Assembly (NCBI RefSeq): GCF_029946165.1
Contig: NZ_JAQSDZ010000010.1
Location: forward strand, 141,131 to 205,130
Origin: Methylotenera sp.
GTDB lineage: Bacteria; Pseudomonadota; Gammaproteobacteria; Burkholderiales; Methylophilaceae
DNA length: 64,000 bases
Direction: 5' to 3'
Position numbers and translations under genes: made by a program. This document shows, piece by piece, positions 8,929-18,185 of this stretch. The notes beneath the pieces were generated by a model, which was not told the origin of the DNA, made no database searches, and worked only from the letters and a program-made list of their open reading frames with translations. How positions within the stretch are numbered: the stretch's first letter is position 1; every line of letters begins with the position of its first letter.

Positions 8929-9390
8929 ATGCATGTGAAAGTTGGAATCATGAGGTTTGGTAAAACAGGGCGTGCCGTTGCCACTGTATTGCTGGAATCA
9001 AAGAAAACAAATCTTCAATGGGTAGTCCGTCAACCAACCTTATTGGAGCACTGTTCCGTTCCTGAGTTTTTAGGAATTGCATCAGACGAGCCCAGGTTAA
9101 TTTATTCCAAAGATGAATTCACGATCTCAGAGTTGCTTGATCAGCATCCGATTGATGTCATTGTTGATTTTTCTTCGGGTACGGGCTTGGATTATTACGC
9201 TGAAGAGGCGGCAAAACGTGGGGTAACCATCGTTAGTGCAGTATCTCAGTACAGTGATGAACGGGCTAAAACTATCCGTAAATTAGCAAAGCGAACATGC
9301 GTACTGCATTCACCCAACATCACGCTAGGCATTAACTTCCTGATTATCGCGGCAAAGATTCTTAAGCGAGCAAAATTCAAACGAGCGTAA
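8929..9390 (+). pseudogene. Truncated dihydrodipicolinate reductase-like (DapB-like) protein
   Basis: This 153-residue frame matches the N-terminal NAD(P)-binding half of DapB-type reductases. It has a Rossmann start VGIMRFGKTGRAV, DVIVDFSSGTGLDYY, and the segment SPNITLGINFLIIAAKILK that normally leads into the catalytic, tetramerisation domain. The frame stops shortly after that segment, so the substrate-binding half (family length about 240-270) is missing. One Rossmann glycine position is Arg (IMRFG where IIGFG is usual). No continuation was found in the other two frames downstream. It is probably a pseudogene and an accessory paralogue rather than the lysine-pathway dapB. Confidence 0.6.
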
Positions 9391-9659
9391 ATGTAATTAG
9401 TAAATGCCACTGGCTTTTTCTGATTCAATAAACTGAGTAAACGTTTTTGATAATTTCATTGATGCTGTTGTCGTGGAGGATGAAGTCATGGGGCAATCTT
9501 TAAAATTTTAATGTTTGAAAGCAATCTTTTATAACATAAGTTATCATTGCAAAACTAGTCGATAACAGCCTTTTTTTAATAAAACTGCACTAACTAATCA
9601 ATCTGCACTAGTTAATATTATCAGTACCACATAAAATATCATCGGGCAAAATCAATAAC
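9391..9659. other. Non-coding gap after the dapB-like fragment
   Basis: No gene is supported. The stretch is AT-rich, with several stops in all frames read, and probably holds the promoter of the flavoprotein gene at 9660. It may include decayed remains of the missing dapB-like 3' half, but no recognisable motif survives. Confidence 0.4.
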
Positions 9660-11267
9660 ATGCTTAGAATCACTGAAATAAAATTACCACTTGACCATCA
9701 ACCCAGCGACATTAATGCCGCCATTGTTAAAAAATTGGCGATTAATAAGGCTGATTTAGTCGAATATACCATATTCAAACGAGGTGTAGATGCGCGTAAA
9801 GCCAATGCGATTTTATTAGTTTATTCGCTTGATGTGACCGTAAATGGTGAGGCTAAAGTGTTAGCCAAACTGGGTAAAGACCCGCATGTAAAACTTGCGC
9901 CAGATACTTCTTATAAATTTGTCGCCCAAGCACCAGAAACGCTTAAAGAACGACCTGTGATTGTTGGCTTAGGTCCTGCTGGTCTTTTTGCGGCGCTTAT
10001 TTTGGCACAATCTGGCTTTAAACCAATCGTGTTAGAGCGCGGCAAAGCTGTGCGTGAACGTACCAAAGATACTTGGGATTTATGGCGTAAATCAAAACTT
10101 AACCCAGAATCTAATGTGCAGTTTGGTGAAGGCGGCGCTGGGACTTTCTCAGATGGCAAACTGTATAGCCAAATTAAAGATCCTAATCATTATGGTCGCA
10201 AAGTATTAAATGAGTTCGTACAAGCGGGCGCACCAGAAGAAATCTTATACGTTAGCCATCCACATATCGGTACTTTCAGGCTAGTTGGTATGGTGGAAGA
10301 AATGCGCAACAAAATTATCGCGCTTGGCGGCGAAGTGCGTTTTCAAAGCAAAGTGGACGACATCGAGATTACAGACAATCAAGTGCAAGCTGTGGTGTTA
10401 GCAAGCGGTGAACGCATTGCGACAAACCATCTTATTTTAGCGGTTGGCCACAGCGCACGCGATACTTTCGAAATGATTCACAAACGTGGCATTTATATTG
10501 AAGCTAAGCCTTTTTCTATCGGCTTCCGTATTGAACATCCGCAGTCGCTTATTGACGCCGCACGCCATGGTCCAAATGCGCAACACCCAATTTTAGGTGC
10601 AGCAGATTACAAATTAGTACACCACGCCAGTAATGGTCGCAGTGTATATAGCTTCTGTATGTGCCCGGGCGGCACCGTGGTAGCGGCAGCGTCTGAAGAA
10701 GGACGTGTAGTCACCAACGGCATGAGCCAATACTCACGTAACGAACGCAACGCGAATGCGGGCATCGTAGTGGGCATCACGCCAGAAGTCGATTACCCGG
10801 GTCATCCTCTCGCGGGTATGGAGTTACAACGTAAATGGGAAAGCCAAGCTTATTTATTAGGCGGCAGCACTTACCAAGCGCCGGGGCAGTTAGTCGGCGA
10901 CTTTTTAGCCAATCAACCCTCAACTCAATTTGGTGAAGTCACCCCTTCATATACGCCGGGCGTTCATCTTACCAACTTAGATACGGTTTTGCCTGAATAC
11001 GTGATTTCGGCAATTCGTGAAGCGATACCGCAATTTGCCAAACAGATTAAAGGCTTCGATATGGCAGATGCCATACTCACAGGCGTTGAAACCCGCACCT
11101 CGTCGCCGATTCGTATTAAACGCAATGATGTCGATTTGCAAAGTATCAATACCAAAGGCTTATACCCAACTGGTGAGGGCGCTGGTTATGCTGGTGGCAT
11201 TCTCTCTGCTGGCGTAGATGGCATTAGAATCGCTGAAGCAGTAGCTTTAAGTATGGTGGGGCTTTAA
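9660..11267 (+). CDS. FAD-dependent NAD(P)-type dehydrogenase, COG2509-like
   Basis: A 535-residue flavoprotein of the widespread but poorly characterised COG2509 family. The N-terminal domain of about 90 residues is followed by the dinucleotide-binding motif VIVGLGPAGLFAALIL (about 100-116) and then VQFGEGGAGTFSDGKL, with LILAVGHSARDTFEM in the middle. The C-terminal FAD contact region reads TGVETRTSSPIRI and then LYPTGEGAGYAGGILSAGVDG. It is probably cytosolic and its substrate is unknown. It appears to be a single-gene unit, followed by an IS-like relic. Confidence 0.85.
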   Translation: MLRITEIKLPLDHQPSDINAAIVKKLAINKADLVEYTIFKRGVDARKANAILLVYSLDVTVNGEAKVLAKLGKDPHVKLAPDTSYKFVAQAPETLKERPVIVGLGPAGLFAALILAQSGFKPIVLERGKAVRERTKDTWDLWRKSKLNPESNVQFGEGGAGTFSDGKLYSQIKDPNHYGRKVLNEFVQAGAPEEILYVSHPHIGTFRLVGMVEEMRNKIIALGGEVRFQSKVDDIEITDNQVQAVVLASGERIATNHLILAVGHSARDTFEMIHKRGIYIEAKPFSIGFRIEHPQSLIDAARHGPNAQHPILGAADYKLVHHASNGRSVYSFCMCPGGTVVAAASEEGRVVTNGMSQYSRNERNANAGIVVGITPEVDYPGHPLAGMELQRKWESQAYLLGGSTYQAPGQLVGDFLANQPSTQFGEVTPSYTPGVHLTNLDTVLPEYVISAIREAIPQFAKQIKGFDMADAILTGVETRTSSPIRIKRNDVDLQSINTKGLYPTGEGAGYAGGILSAGVDGIRIAEAVALSMVGL

Positions 11268-11285
11268 GTCTTAGAAAGGCAATAT

Positions 11286-11503
11286 GAGACCTTTTAACAA
11301 ACTAAAAATTGAGTTAATTGCCCTAAAAAACCTTAAATTACCGTCATTCCGTCGAAGGACGGAATCCAGTAAATCTCAATGTTAGTGATGGTAATTTAAT
11401 GCTTGAATGTTGAACGCTGACTGGATTCCGTCCTTCGATGGAATGACGAGTATTGGGTAGTTTTACCCAATAAAAGTTTCAAATCGATTCGTGCAAAAGT
11501 CTC
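11286..11503. mobile_element. Relic with IS5-like terminal inverted repeats, no transposase
   Basis: The left end GAGACCTTTTAACAAA (11286-11301) is matched by the right end, which on the minus strand reads GAGACTTTTGCACGAA (11503-11488). The right-end sequence also occurs at 41067-41083. GAGACCTTTGCA-type ends are typical of some IS5-family elements. There is no open frame inside, only a nested 28-bp inverted repeat, so this is at most a solo or miniature element. No target duplication is evident. Confidence 0.5.
11342..11447. repeat. 28-bp inverted repeat pair with CGTCATTCC core
   Basis: CGTCATTCCGTCGAAGGACG (start of the left arm, 11342-11369) and the reverse complement of 11420-11447 match at 27 of 28 positions. 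Each arm is itself a small palindrome (ATTCCGTC/GACGGAAT). Related hairpins occur at 20081-20105 and 42109-42136, so this is a dispersed REP-like sequence. Confidence 0.7.
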
Positions 11504-11518
11504 AAAAAGGAAAATCAA

Positions 11519-13015
11519 TTGATCCACTTTAAGTTAGCGCTAAAAACTCTAGCGGTTTCGTTTATTTGCTTTGCGCAAATGGCTATGGCTTCGCCCGAAC
11601 TGACTTACATTGACAATCAAATTACCGCTCATCCTAATCAAAGTGGCATCTACGTACTTGATAAAGGTGATGATGCCCTACTCGCGCGCGCTTGGCTGGC
11701 TGACCATGCGGAGAAAACCATTGAAGTGCAATACTTCATCTGGAGTACCGATAACATCGGTATATTAGCTTCAGAAGCCTTACTTCGCGCGGCTGATAGG
11801 GGGGTGAAAGTGCGTGTGATTGTTGATGATTTATTAATTGATGCACCAGATAAATCTTTACTGGCGCTCGCTAAACATCCCAACGTTGAAATCCACATTT
11901 ACAACCCACAGCACTCAGTAGGCACACCATTTCACAAACGCTTGATGAATATCGTTGTCAATTTTCGTGGTGTAAATCAGCGTATGCACGATAAAACTTT
12001 TATAGTAGATGGCAAGCTTGCTATAACTGGCGGTCGCAATATGGCGGCTGAATATTTTGACTATAACCAAAAGTATAACTTTCGCGACCGCGATGCTTTA
12101 CTGATTGGCGATGTAGCAAAAGACATGCAAGCCAGCTTCGAAAAGTTTTGGCATAGCCCACTTAGCGCACCCGTGGAAGATTTGTATGACGGCTTAGGTC
12201 TCATGCAGAAACATGTCACGGTAAAAGATGATGAAATTCAAAAAATCTACAGTGACCTTCACAATTACGCTAACTCACCTGAAAACTTCGCCCCTGAAAA
12301 TCGCAAAGCAATTAATGAGATGCCAAAGGTATTTGCTGAACTTGCCGAAAAAGTCATCTGGACGCCAATTGAGTTTATTAGCGATACGCCAGGTAAAAAC
12401 AATTACAAATACATCATGGGCGGCGGTGGCGTTACCACGCAAAAATTAGCGCAATTAGTTGAAAACGCGAAAACGCAAATCGTGATTCAATCGCCTTATC
12501 TAGTCATGTCTAGCCAAGCGAAAAAACTGTTCAAAAACGCGCTTAAACGTGGTGTTAAAGTCAGTATCAATACCAACTCAATGGCTTCTACAGACAATTT
12601 AGAAGCCTTTAGCGGTTACCGAAACCAACGTGATCAGCTCATCAGAATGGGCATAGAAGTTTACGAATATAAACCCGACCCGCAAATCAAACAAAAACTG
12701 GTGCAACGTGTTTTACCTAAAGATGCCAAGCCACCTGTATTCGCGATTCACGCCAAGACTATGGTGGTTGATACTAAAACAGTGTTTATTGGCACCTTTA
12801 ATTTTGACCCACGCTCACAAAATCTAAATACCGAAGTTGGTGTGATTGTTAACAATGACGCCTTAGCACAAAGCGTGCAAAGCGCTATTGAAACTGATAT
12901 GCAGCCTGAAAATAGCTGGAGCGCCGCTACTGATAATCCAGACCAATACGCTACAGGTGCTAAACGTAGAAAAGTGACGGCTTTGCAATTAACGCCAATT
13001 AAACCTTTGCTCTAA
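11519..13015 (+). CDS. Secreted phospholipase D / cardiolipin synthase-like protein
   Basis: A 498-residue protein with two PLD phosphodiesterase motifs: HDKTFIVDGKLAITGGRN near residue 157 and HAKTMVVDTKTVFIGTFN near 411. Two HKD motifs in one chain form one active site in this superfamily (phosphatidyl transfer or hydrolysis, as in cardiolipin synthase ClsC). A signal peptide (about 1-24, ending AQMAMA) places it in the periplasm or outer membrane. The start is a TTG at 11519, eight bases after an AAAAAGGAAAA ribosome-binding site. The lipid substrate cannot be determined. Confidence 0.85.
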   Translation: MIHFKLALKTLAVSFICFAQMAMASPELTYIDNQITAHPNQSGIYVLDKGDDALLARAWLADHAEKTIEVQYFIWSTDNIGILASEALLRAADRGVKVRVIVDDLLIDAPDKSLLALAKHPNVEIHIYNPQHSVGTPFHKRLMNIVVNFRGVNQRMHDKTFIVDGKLAITGGRNMAAEYFDYNQKYNFRDRDALLIGDVAKDMQASFEKFWHSPLSAPVEDLYDGLGLMQKHVTVKDDEIQKIYSDLHNYANSPENFAPENRKAINEMPKVFAELAEKVIWTPIEFISDTPGKNNYKYIMGGGGVTTQKLAQLVENAKTQIVIQSPYLVMSSQAKKLFKNALKRGVKVSINTNSMASTDNLEAFSGYRNQRDQLIRMGIEVYEYKPDPQIKQKLVQRVLPKDAKPPVFAIHAKTMVVDTKTVFIGTFNFDPRSQNLNTEVGVIVNNDALAQSVQSAIETDMQPENSWSAATDNPDQYATGAKRRKVTALQLTPIKPLL

Positions 13016-13110
13016 TGTAACTTTAGTCACTGTATTGATGTCAATATGGCGTACTCTTATGTATGTAATGTATTCTCAATATGATTAATATCTTTTCAAA
13101 AGGAGTGATG

Positions 13111-13296
13111 ATGAAAGCGAATGTTGGAGGTTTAGATAAAGTATTACGCATTGCATGTGGTGCCGCTTTAATTACTTGGGCTTTGCTAGGTGGCCCGTCG
13201 TGGGCTTGGATTGGCGTTATTCCATTAGCGACAGGACTTTTTAATTTTTGTGGCCTTTATTCTTTAATTGGCATTAATACTTGTAAAGTTAAGTGA
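13111..13296 (+). CDS. DUF2892 small membrane protein (YgaP-like C-terminal domain)
   Basis: A 61-residue protein, MKANVGGLDKVLRI followed by two hydrophobic helices (about 15-32 and 35-55) and a cysteine-containing tail. This is the DUF2892 fold found alone or fused to rhodanese domains. The ATG at 13111 is preferred because AGGAG lies five bases upstream; an ATG three bases earlier would be too close. The function is unknown. A bidirectional terminator follows. Confidence 0.85.
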   Translation: MKANVGGLDKVLRIACGAALITWALLGGPSWAWIGVIPLATGLFNFCGLYSLIGINTCKVK

Positions 13297-13340
13297 ATTT
13301 ATACACCTCAAATGTTATCACTAGAAATTTAAACACATAA

Positions 13341-13367
13341 AAAATGGCGGATTATCCGCCATTTTTT
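13341..13367. terminator. Bidirectional rho-independent terminator
   Basis: AAAATGGCGGA (13341-13351), loop TTA, then TCCGCCATTTT (13355-13365), flanked by A- and T-runs. It lies between convergent genes (DUF2892 on plus, ahpF on minus) and can serve both. Confidence 0.9.
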
Positions 13368-13390
13368 ATATTGCTAAAACTTAAACCAAA

Positions 13391-14974
13391 TTACTGCCTA
13401 ATTAAGTAATCAAAAGCACCTAACGCAGCCTTTGCACCTTCACCCATTGCAATAATAATCTGCTTATAAGGTGTCGTAGTCACATCGCCCGCCGCAAACA
13501 CGCCAGGTAATGAAGTAGCATTATGATGATTCACTTCTACCTCACCAAACTTACTTAAGTTGACCGTGCCTTTAAGCCAATCACTATTAGGCAATAAGCC
13601 GATTTGCACGAATACTGCATCAAGCACTAAATGTTTACTTTCACCCGTCACGCGATCGGTGTAAGTTAAGCCATTCATTTTAGTGCCATCGCCTGTGACT
13701 TCAGTGGTTTGTGCACTGGTAACAATGGATACATTTGACAATGAGCGTAGTTTTTTCTGCAATACTGCATCAGCTTTTAACACTGTATCAAACTGCAATA
13801 AAGTCACATGTGCCACAAACCCAGCCAAATCAATCGCCGCTTCAACGCCTGAATTACCGCCACCAACCACTGCGACAGGTTTGCCTTTAAACAAAGGGCC
13901 ATCACAATGCGGGCAATAAGCTACGCCTTTTCCACGGTATTCTTTTTCACCTGGCACGCCAAGCTCGCGCCAACGCGCGCCAGTAGCCAATATCACTACT
14001 TTACTTTTAAGTGTGCCGCCGCTTTCTAACTTAAGCTCGATTAAATCAGTATTTTTATTGCCATCTTTACCTGGTTCAGACAAGCTTACTGCACGTTGCA
14101 AGTTCATAATATCGACATCGTAACTTTTCACATGCTCTTCAAAAGCCGCGACTAATTTTGGCCCTTCAGTTGCTTCCACAGAAATAAAGTTTTCAATGCC
14201 TAGCGTATCCATCACTTGGCCACCAAAACGCTCGGCGACGATACCAGTTCTAATGCCTTTACGTGCTGCATAAATAGCAGCAGAAGCACCTGCTGGTCCG
14301 CCGCCAACCACTAGCACATCATAAGGCGCTGCCGCGTCTATTTTTTTAGCTTCGCGTGCTGCTGCGCCAGTATCAATTTTGAGTAGAATTTCATCTAACT
14401 CCATACGTCCTGCGCCAAAAACTTCACCATTTAAATACATGGTTGGCACAGACATAATTTCTCTGGCCTTTACTTCATCTTGATACAGCGCGCCGTCAAT
14501 CATCACGTGAGTGATGTTAGGGTTAATCACTGCCATCATGTTCATGGCTTGTACAACATCTGGGCAATTATGGCAGCTCAAAGAAATATAGGTTTCAAAA
14601 TGAAACGTGCCTTCAACCGCCGCAATTTGCGCAATTTTTTCAGCTTCTAATTTCATTGGATGGTCACCTGTATGTAGCAAAGCTAATACAAGTGACGTAA
14701 ATTCATGCCCCATAGGAATACCAGCAAAGCGCACACCCTCTGATTGGCCTGCATTTTTATGTGTGGCAGCGCGTTTCACCGCAAATGATGGTTTACGCGC
14801 ATCATCGCCATTAGTCAGTGTAATTTTATCTGACATGCTAGTAATTTCTTCTAATAACTCACGCATCTCTTGTGCAGCTGCGGTGTTATCTAATGAAGCA
14901 ACGAGCTCGATAGGCTCGCGCAACATACCTAAATAGGTTTGTAACTGAGTTTTGATATTTTCTTCTAATGCCAT
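13391..14974 (-). CDS. ahpF: Alkyl hydroperoxide reductase subunit F
   Basis: A 527-residue flavoenzyme that passes electrons from NADH to AhpC. The N-terminal tandem thioredoxin-like domain carries the CHNC pair at Cys134/Cys137, and the FAD motif GGGPAGA is at about 224-230. The thioredoxin-reductase core holds the redox pair CPHC at Cys354/Cys357, and [10 protein letters not shown] marks NADH binding. The length is close to enteric AhpF (521). It is downstream of ahpC on the same strand, separated by 142 bp containing two hairpins. Confidence 0.96.
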   Translation of the reverse strand: MALEENIKTQLQTYLGMLREPIELVASLDNTAAAQEMRELLEEITSMSDKITLTNGDDARKPSFAVKRAATHKNAGQSEGVRFAGIPMGHEFTSLVLALLHTGDHPMKLEAEKIAQIAAVEGTFHFETYISLSCHNCPDVVQAMNMMAVINPNITHVMIDGALYQDEVKAREIMSVPTMYLNGEVFGAGRMELDEILLKIDTGAAAREAKKIDAAAPYDVLVVGGGPAGASAAIYAARKGIRTGIVAERFGGQVMDTLGIENFISVEATEGPKLVAAFEEHVKSYDVDIMNLQRAVSLSEPGKDGNKNTDLIELKLESGGTLKSKVVILATGARWRELGVPGEKEYRGKGVAYCPHCDGPLFKGKPVAVVGGGNSGVEAAIDLAGFVAHVTLLQFDTVLKADAVLQKKLRSLSNVSIVTSAQTTEVTGDGTKMNGLTYTDRVTGESKHLVLDAVFVQIGLLPNSDWLKGTVNLSKFGEVEVNHHNATSLPGVFAAGDVTTTPYKQIIIAMGEGAKAALGAFDYLIRQ

Positions 14975-15019
14975 GATGATCCCTTTTTTTATTCCTAAAC
15001 AGCTTATTTTGGCAAATAA

Positions 15020-15088
15020 AAAAGCATTATCTTTTGAACAATGCTTTTGTAAGCGTTACACCTTTAAATGATGTTTTAAAGGTGTAAC
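15020..15088 (-). promoter_or_regulatory. Two hairpins between ahpC and ahpF
   Basis: GTTACACCTTTAAA (15055-15068) pairs perfectly with TTTAAAGGTGTAAC (15075-15088), a 14-bp stem. AAAAGCATT (15020-15028) pairs with AATGCTTTT (15040-15048). On the ahpC-to-ahpF transcript they lie after the ahpC stop. They could stabilise the ahpC message or attenuate read-through so that AhpC exceeds AhpF; this is inferred. Confidence 0.6.
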
Positions 15089-15116
15089 GTAATGCGTACT
15101 ACTTAAAACTAACTTC

Positions 15117-15680
15117 TTAGATCTTACCTACTAGATCTAGTGAAGGTGTAATTGTTTTAGCGCCTTCTTGCCATTTTGCTGGGCATACTTGGCCTGGGTT
15201 GGCCGCTGTAAATTGAGCAGCTTTTAATTTACGTAGAGTTTCTTTAACGTCACGGGCAATTTCGTTGCTGTGGATTTCTACAGTTTTAATTACGCCTTCT
15301 GGGTTGATTACAAAAGTACCGCGCAATGCTAGACCTTCTTCATCAATATGCACGTCAAACGCACGTGTCAATTGGTGTGTAGGATCACCCACTAATGGGA
15401 ATTTTGCTTTACCAACTGCTGGTGAAGTCTCGTGCCATACTTTATGTGAGAATTGTGTATCTGTAGTAACGATATACACTTCTGCATTTGCTTTTTGAAA
15501 TTCTGCGTAGTTATCCGCAGCATCTTCAACTTCTGTTGGGCAGTTAAAAGTAAATGCGGCAGGCATAAAAATAACCACAGACCATTTACCTTTCATGCTT
15601 ACGTCGCTCACTTCAATAAATTGACCGTTATGAAAAGCTTGTGCTTTAAATGGTTGAACTTGTGTATTGATTAATGACAT
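15117..15680 (-). CDS. ahpC: Alkyl hydroperoxide reductase subunit C (typical 2-Cys peroxiredoxin)
   Basis: A 187-residue cytosolic peroxidase that reduces H2O2 and organic hydroperoxides and is recycled by AhpF. The peroxidatic cysteine is Cys47 in FTFNCPTE, where FTFVCPTE is usual, and the resolving Cys166 is in PGQVCPAKW. The length equals the E. coli protein (187). AAGGAAAG precedes the ATG. It is the first gene of the pair with ahpF. Confidence 0.96.
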   Translation of the reverse strand: MSLINTQVQPFKAQAFHNGQFIEVSDVSMKGKWSVVIFMPAAFTFNCPTEVEDAADNYAEFQKANAEVYIVTTDTQFSHKVWHETSPAVGKAKFPLVGDPTHQLTRAFDVHIDEEGLALRGTFVINPEGVIKTVEIHSNEIARDVKETLRKLKAAQFTAANPGQVCPAKWQEGAKTITPSLDLVGKI

Positions 15681-15739
15681 AGTTTCTTTCCTTATTGTGG
15701 GTTGAATAAAATTTACTGCTTTTTTAATTGGTAGAAGCG

Positions 15740-15768
15740 ATTATAGGGCGTTAAATTGACTAAATCCA
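15740..15768 (-). promoter_or_regulatory. Candidate promoter of ahpC
   Basis: Reading the minus strand, TTGGAT is followed 18 bp later by TATAAT (15745-15740), about 60 bp before the ahpC start. No convincing OxyR tetrad pattern was recognised. Confidence 0.35.
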
Positions 15769-15834
15769 ATATATCATTCTAATGGTTATGATAAATTTAA
15801 TTTATCTTAATTTCATATTTGAATATTAAACTTA

Positions 15835-16149
15835 TTAAGTGACAGTAATATTTTGTGTAGCTGTTTCGCCTAAGTTATCATGCCAAGTCACTTCAATTGT
15901 GTCTCCAGTTTTTGCGCCAGACAATCTAAACGTTAGATATGGATTTTTTGAAATGCCCGTTCCCCATTGCGCTTCCAACACCGTTTTGCCATTTAAGGTG
16001 GCAGTCACTAATTGAACAAAATGCGCAGGGATCAATCGATCAAAGTCATCTTTTTTGCGGCCAGTTTCCATGGGGTGACTCATAAGCACTTTCACCTCGG
16101 TAACATCGCCTTTTAACTGGGCGCGCATTTTCATGTTATCTGATGCCAT
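15835..16149 (-). CDS. soxZ: Sulfur carrier subunit SoxZ
   Basis: A protein of about 104 residues. SoxZ partners SoxY, which carries the sulfur intermediate on its C-terminal cysteine during thiosulfate oxidation. Seen here are MRAQLKGDVTEVKVLMSHPM near the N terminus and PAHFVQLVTATLNGKTV, both typical of SoxZ. The ATG at 16149 is chosen because TAAGGA sits just before it and it starts nine bases after the soxY stop; an earlier in-frame Met at 16167 would overlap soxY. No soxX, soxA, soxB or soxC is nearby. Confidence 0.88.
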   Translation of the reverse strand: MASDNMKMRAQLKGDVTEVKVLMSHPMETGRKKDDFDRLIPAHFVQLVTATLNGKTVLEAQWGTGISKNPYLTFRLSGAKTGDTIEVTWHDNLGETATQNITVT

Positions 16150-16157
16150 AGAAATCC

Positions 16158-16601
16158 TTAGCCGCAACCATTCTCTAATACAACCACATTTTTAGCATTC
16201 ATGAAATATTCATTGCCGGCTTTCACAACTACTTTAACATCTGAAGTTTCCGCCATTTTGATACGCGTCACCACAAAGGGCTCGGCGCCATTGCTAAATT
16301 TGAAATGTGCGATGAGTGGGGTGGGATTTTTTTCTACAAAAATAGAAATCGTTTCAGTGTTAAGAATATTGCTTTTGACTTCAACCTGAACAATTGCACC
16401 ATTTTCAGCTTTATCTGGTACGGTAATCAAAATATCTTGGCTAAGCTTTTCGCCGTTAACTTCTAAATTCTTTTCGGCTTCATTTAACTGAGTAGTTTCA
16501 AACGCAGCCTTATTCCATATAGCGGCTAAGGCATTCTTAGGTAGAATAAAAGCCAAAGTAAACGCACCAAATACGAGCTTAACGAAATCTCTACGTTGCA
16601 T
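16158..16601 (-). CDS. soxY: Sulfur carrier subunit SoxY, variant C terminus
   Basis: A 147-residue periplasmic protein. The N terminus MQRRDFVKLVFGAFTLAF has a twin-arginine motif, as expected for Tat-exported SoxY. The chain ends VVLENGCG with Cys146 as the penultimate residue. Classical SoxY ends in GGCGG, so the swinging-arm glycines are partly replaced or missing. It is coupled to soxZ, and a periplasmic M48 protease gene lies 10 bp upstream on the same strand. A role in sulfur carriage is inferred; partners must be elsewhere if they exist. Confidence 0.83.
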   Translation of the reverse strand: MQRRDFVKLVFGAFTLAFILPKNALAAIWNKAAFETTQLNEAEKNLEVNGEKLSQDILITVPDKAENGAIVQVEVKSNILNTETISIFVEKNPTPLIAHFKFSNGAEPFVVTRIKMAETSDVKVVVKAGNEYFMNAKNVVVLENGCG

Positions 16602-16611
16602 TTTTAACCTT

Positions 16612-18111
16612 TTAACCTTTTTTCACATCGCTTTGCATACGGCGCAATTCAGTAAGCCGCGCTTCAACGATAGATTTTTGATAAAAATCCCCATCATTTG
16701 CTTTTACCGCTAACTCCATTTGCTCAATTGCCCGCACAAGATCATACTTTCTAAAATAAGACTCACCTTGGGCTTGATAGCTCAGCAAAAGTTTATTCTG
16801 CATAGTATAGGCTTTTGCCAATACATCGTAAAACTGCGCATCATTGGGATATAAACCTTGCTTCTCTTTAATCAGTTTAATCGCGCTATCGGCTTGTTTA
16901 ATCGCTAAAAAGTGGTCTGCGTATCCGTAAATTAATGCCCGATTATCTGGGTATAATTTAAGTGCTGCCGCATATTGTTTTGCTGCTTGCTGTGGATTGT
17001 TTTCTAGCACCTGCATACGTGCGCTTATATTTTCTATCATGGCATGCGACGGGGCATTTTTTTTCAGCCAAGCAACCTCTTTCTCGGCTTGCGGCAAAGC
17101 ATTTTTACGCAGATATGCGACTGCTAACCCGTAATGCTCTGCCGCTTCATTGCTATATTTATGCTCATTAATATTTTGTTTAAATACTTCAATATTAGTG
17201 TCTGCCGAACCATTGTTGGCAATGATTTTTGCCCGCACAAATTGAAACTCAACACTATCTGGCACTTGTCGGTAAGTCATTTGTGAAACGCGATTTTCGA
17301 CATCGGCGATACGTTCTCCAGTTAGCGGATGGGTACGTAAAAAGCTAGGCGCACCACCTTCTGCAAAACGAGTACCGCGCTGCAGAGTGGTAAAAAATGC
17401 GGGCATTGCGCGCACATCGAAACCGCCACTATCTAAAATTTGTAAGCCTACGCGGTCTGCCTCACGCTCATGGTCACGCGTGTAATCTAATTGGTTTTGT
17501 ACTCCAACAGCCGCAGACGTTGTTAGCGCACCGCTCGCTAATTGTGGATTAGCGCGCGCGACCAGCAATGCTAAGGCAATGCCCGCTATATTTTTAAACA
17601 TGTCATATTTTTGTGAAGCCAACATGCGTGCCATATGGTGCTGTGTCACATGACCAATCTCATGACCTAATACACTCGCAAGTTCAGATTCAGTATTGGT
17701 AGCTAATATTAACCCTGTATGCACGCCCACCACGCCACCAGGCATGGCAAAAGCATTGATTGAGCTATCCTTCACCACAAAAAAGTTAAATTTTTGCTGC
17801 TTATCACTGCTGGCAGAAACCAATCGATTGCCCAGATTATTCAGATAATCGATAATTTCTACGTCTTGCACCACCTCGTCACTGGTCGATACCTCGCGCA
17901 TAATCTGCTCACCAATGCGCCTTTCATCAAGCGGTGTTAACACAGTTTGCGAAACATCACCTAGCTCAGGCAGACTCAAATCAAAGCTTCTAGGCGCTTC
18001 GTAAGGCTTGCCAGTTAACACAGCTTCGCCGTAAGCTTGCGCCCGCAAATTGGAGGCTAACGTGCCGTTTGTTATCAGCAAAATTGCAATTACAATAGTT
18101 TTTAATTTCAT
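16612..18111 (-). CDS. M48 family metalloprotease with TPR repeats (BepA-like)
   Basis: A 499-residue periplasmic zinc protease and chaperone. A signal peptide (about 1-25) is followed by the HEIGH zinc motif at residues 150-154 in LGHEIGHVTQHHMARM, the third-ligand region DHEREADRVG, and a C-terminal TPR array (about 300-490). BepA (YfgC) assists LptD and BAM assembly in E. coli. The gene begins the unit that continues into soxY and soxZ. The BepA name is likely but not proven against other M48-TPR proteins. Confidence 0.87.
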   Translation of the reverse strand: MKLKTIVIAILLITNGTLASNLRAQAYGEAVLTGKPYEAPRSFDLSLPELGDVSQTVLTPLDERRIGEQIMREVSTSDEVVQDVEIIDYLNNLGNRLVSASSDKQQKFNFFVVKDSSINAFAMPGGVVGVHTGLILATNTESELASVLGHEIGHVTQHHMARMLASQKYDMFKNIAGIALALLVARANPQLASGALTTSAAVGVQNQLDYTRDHEREADRVGLQILDSGGFDVRAMPAFFTTLQRGTRFAEGGAPSFLRTHPLTGERIADVENRVSQMTYRQVPDSVEFQFVRAKIIANNGSADTNIEVFKQNINEHKYSNEAAEHYGLAVAYLRKNALPQAEKEVAWLKKNAPSHAMIENISARMQVLENNPQQAAKQYAAALKLYPDNRALIYGYADHFLAIKQADSAIKLIKEKQGLYPNDAQFYDVLAKAYTMQNKLLLSYQAQGESYFRKYDLVRAIEQMELAVKANDGDFYQKSIVEARLTELRRMQSDVKKG

Positions 18112-18185
18112 TATTGTTATGATAGCTACTTTACCGAGCTAGTTCAGCAGGAATCATAAAAATAATAGATCTTGGAAAGCAAAAA

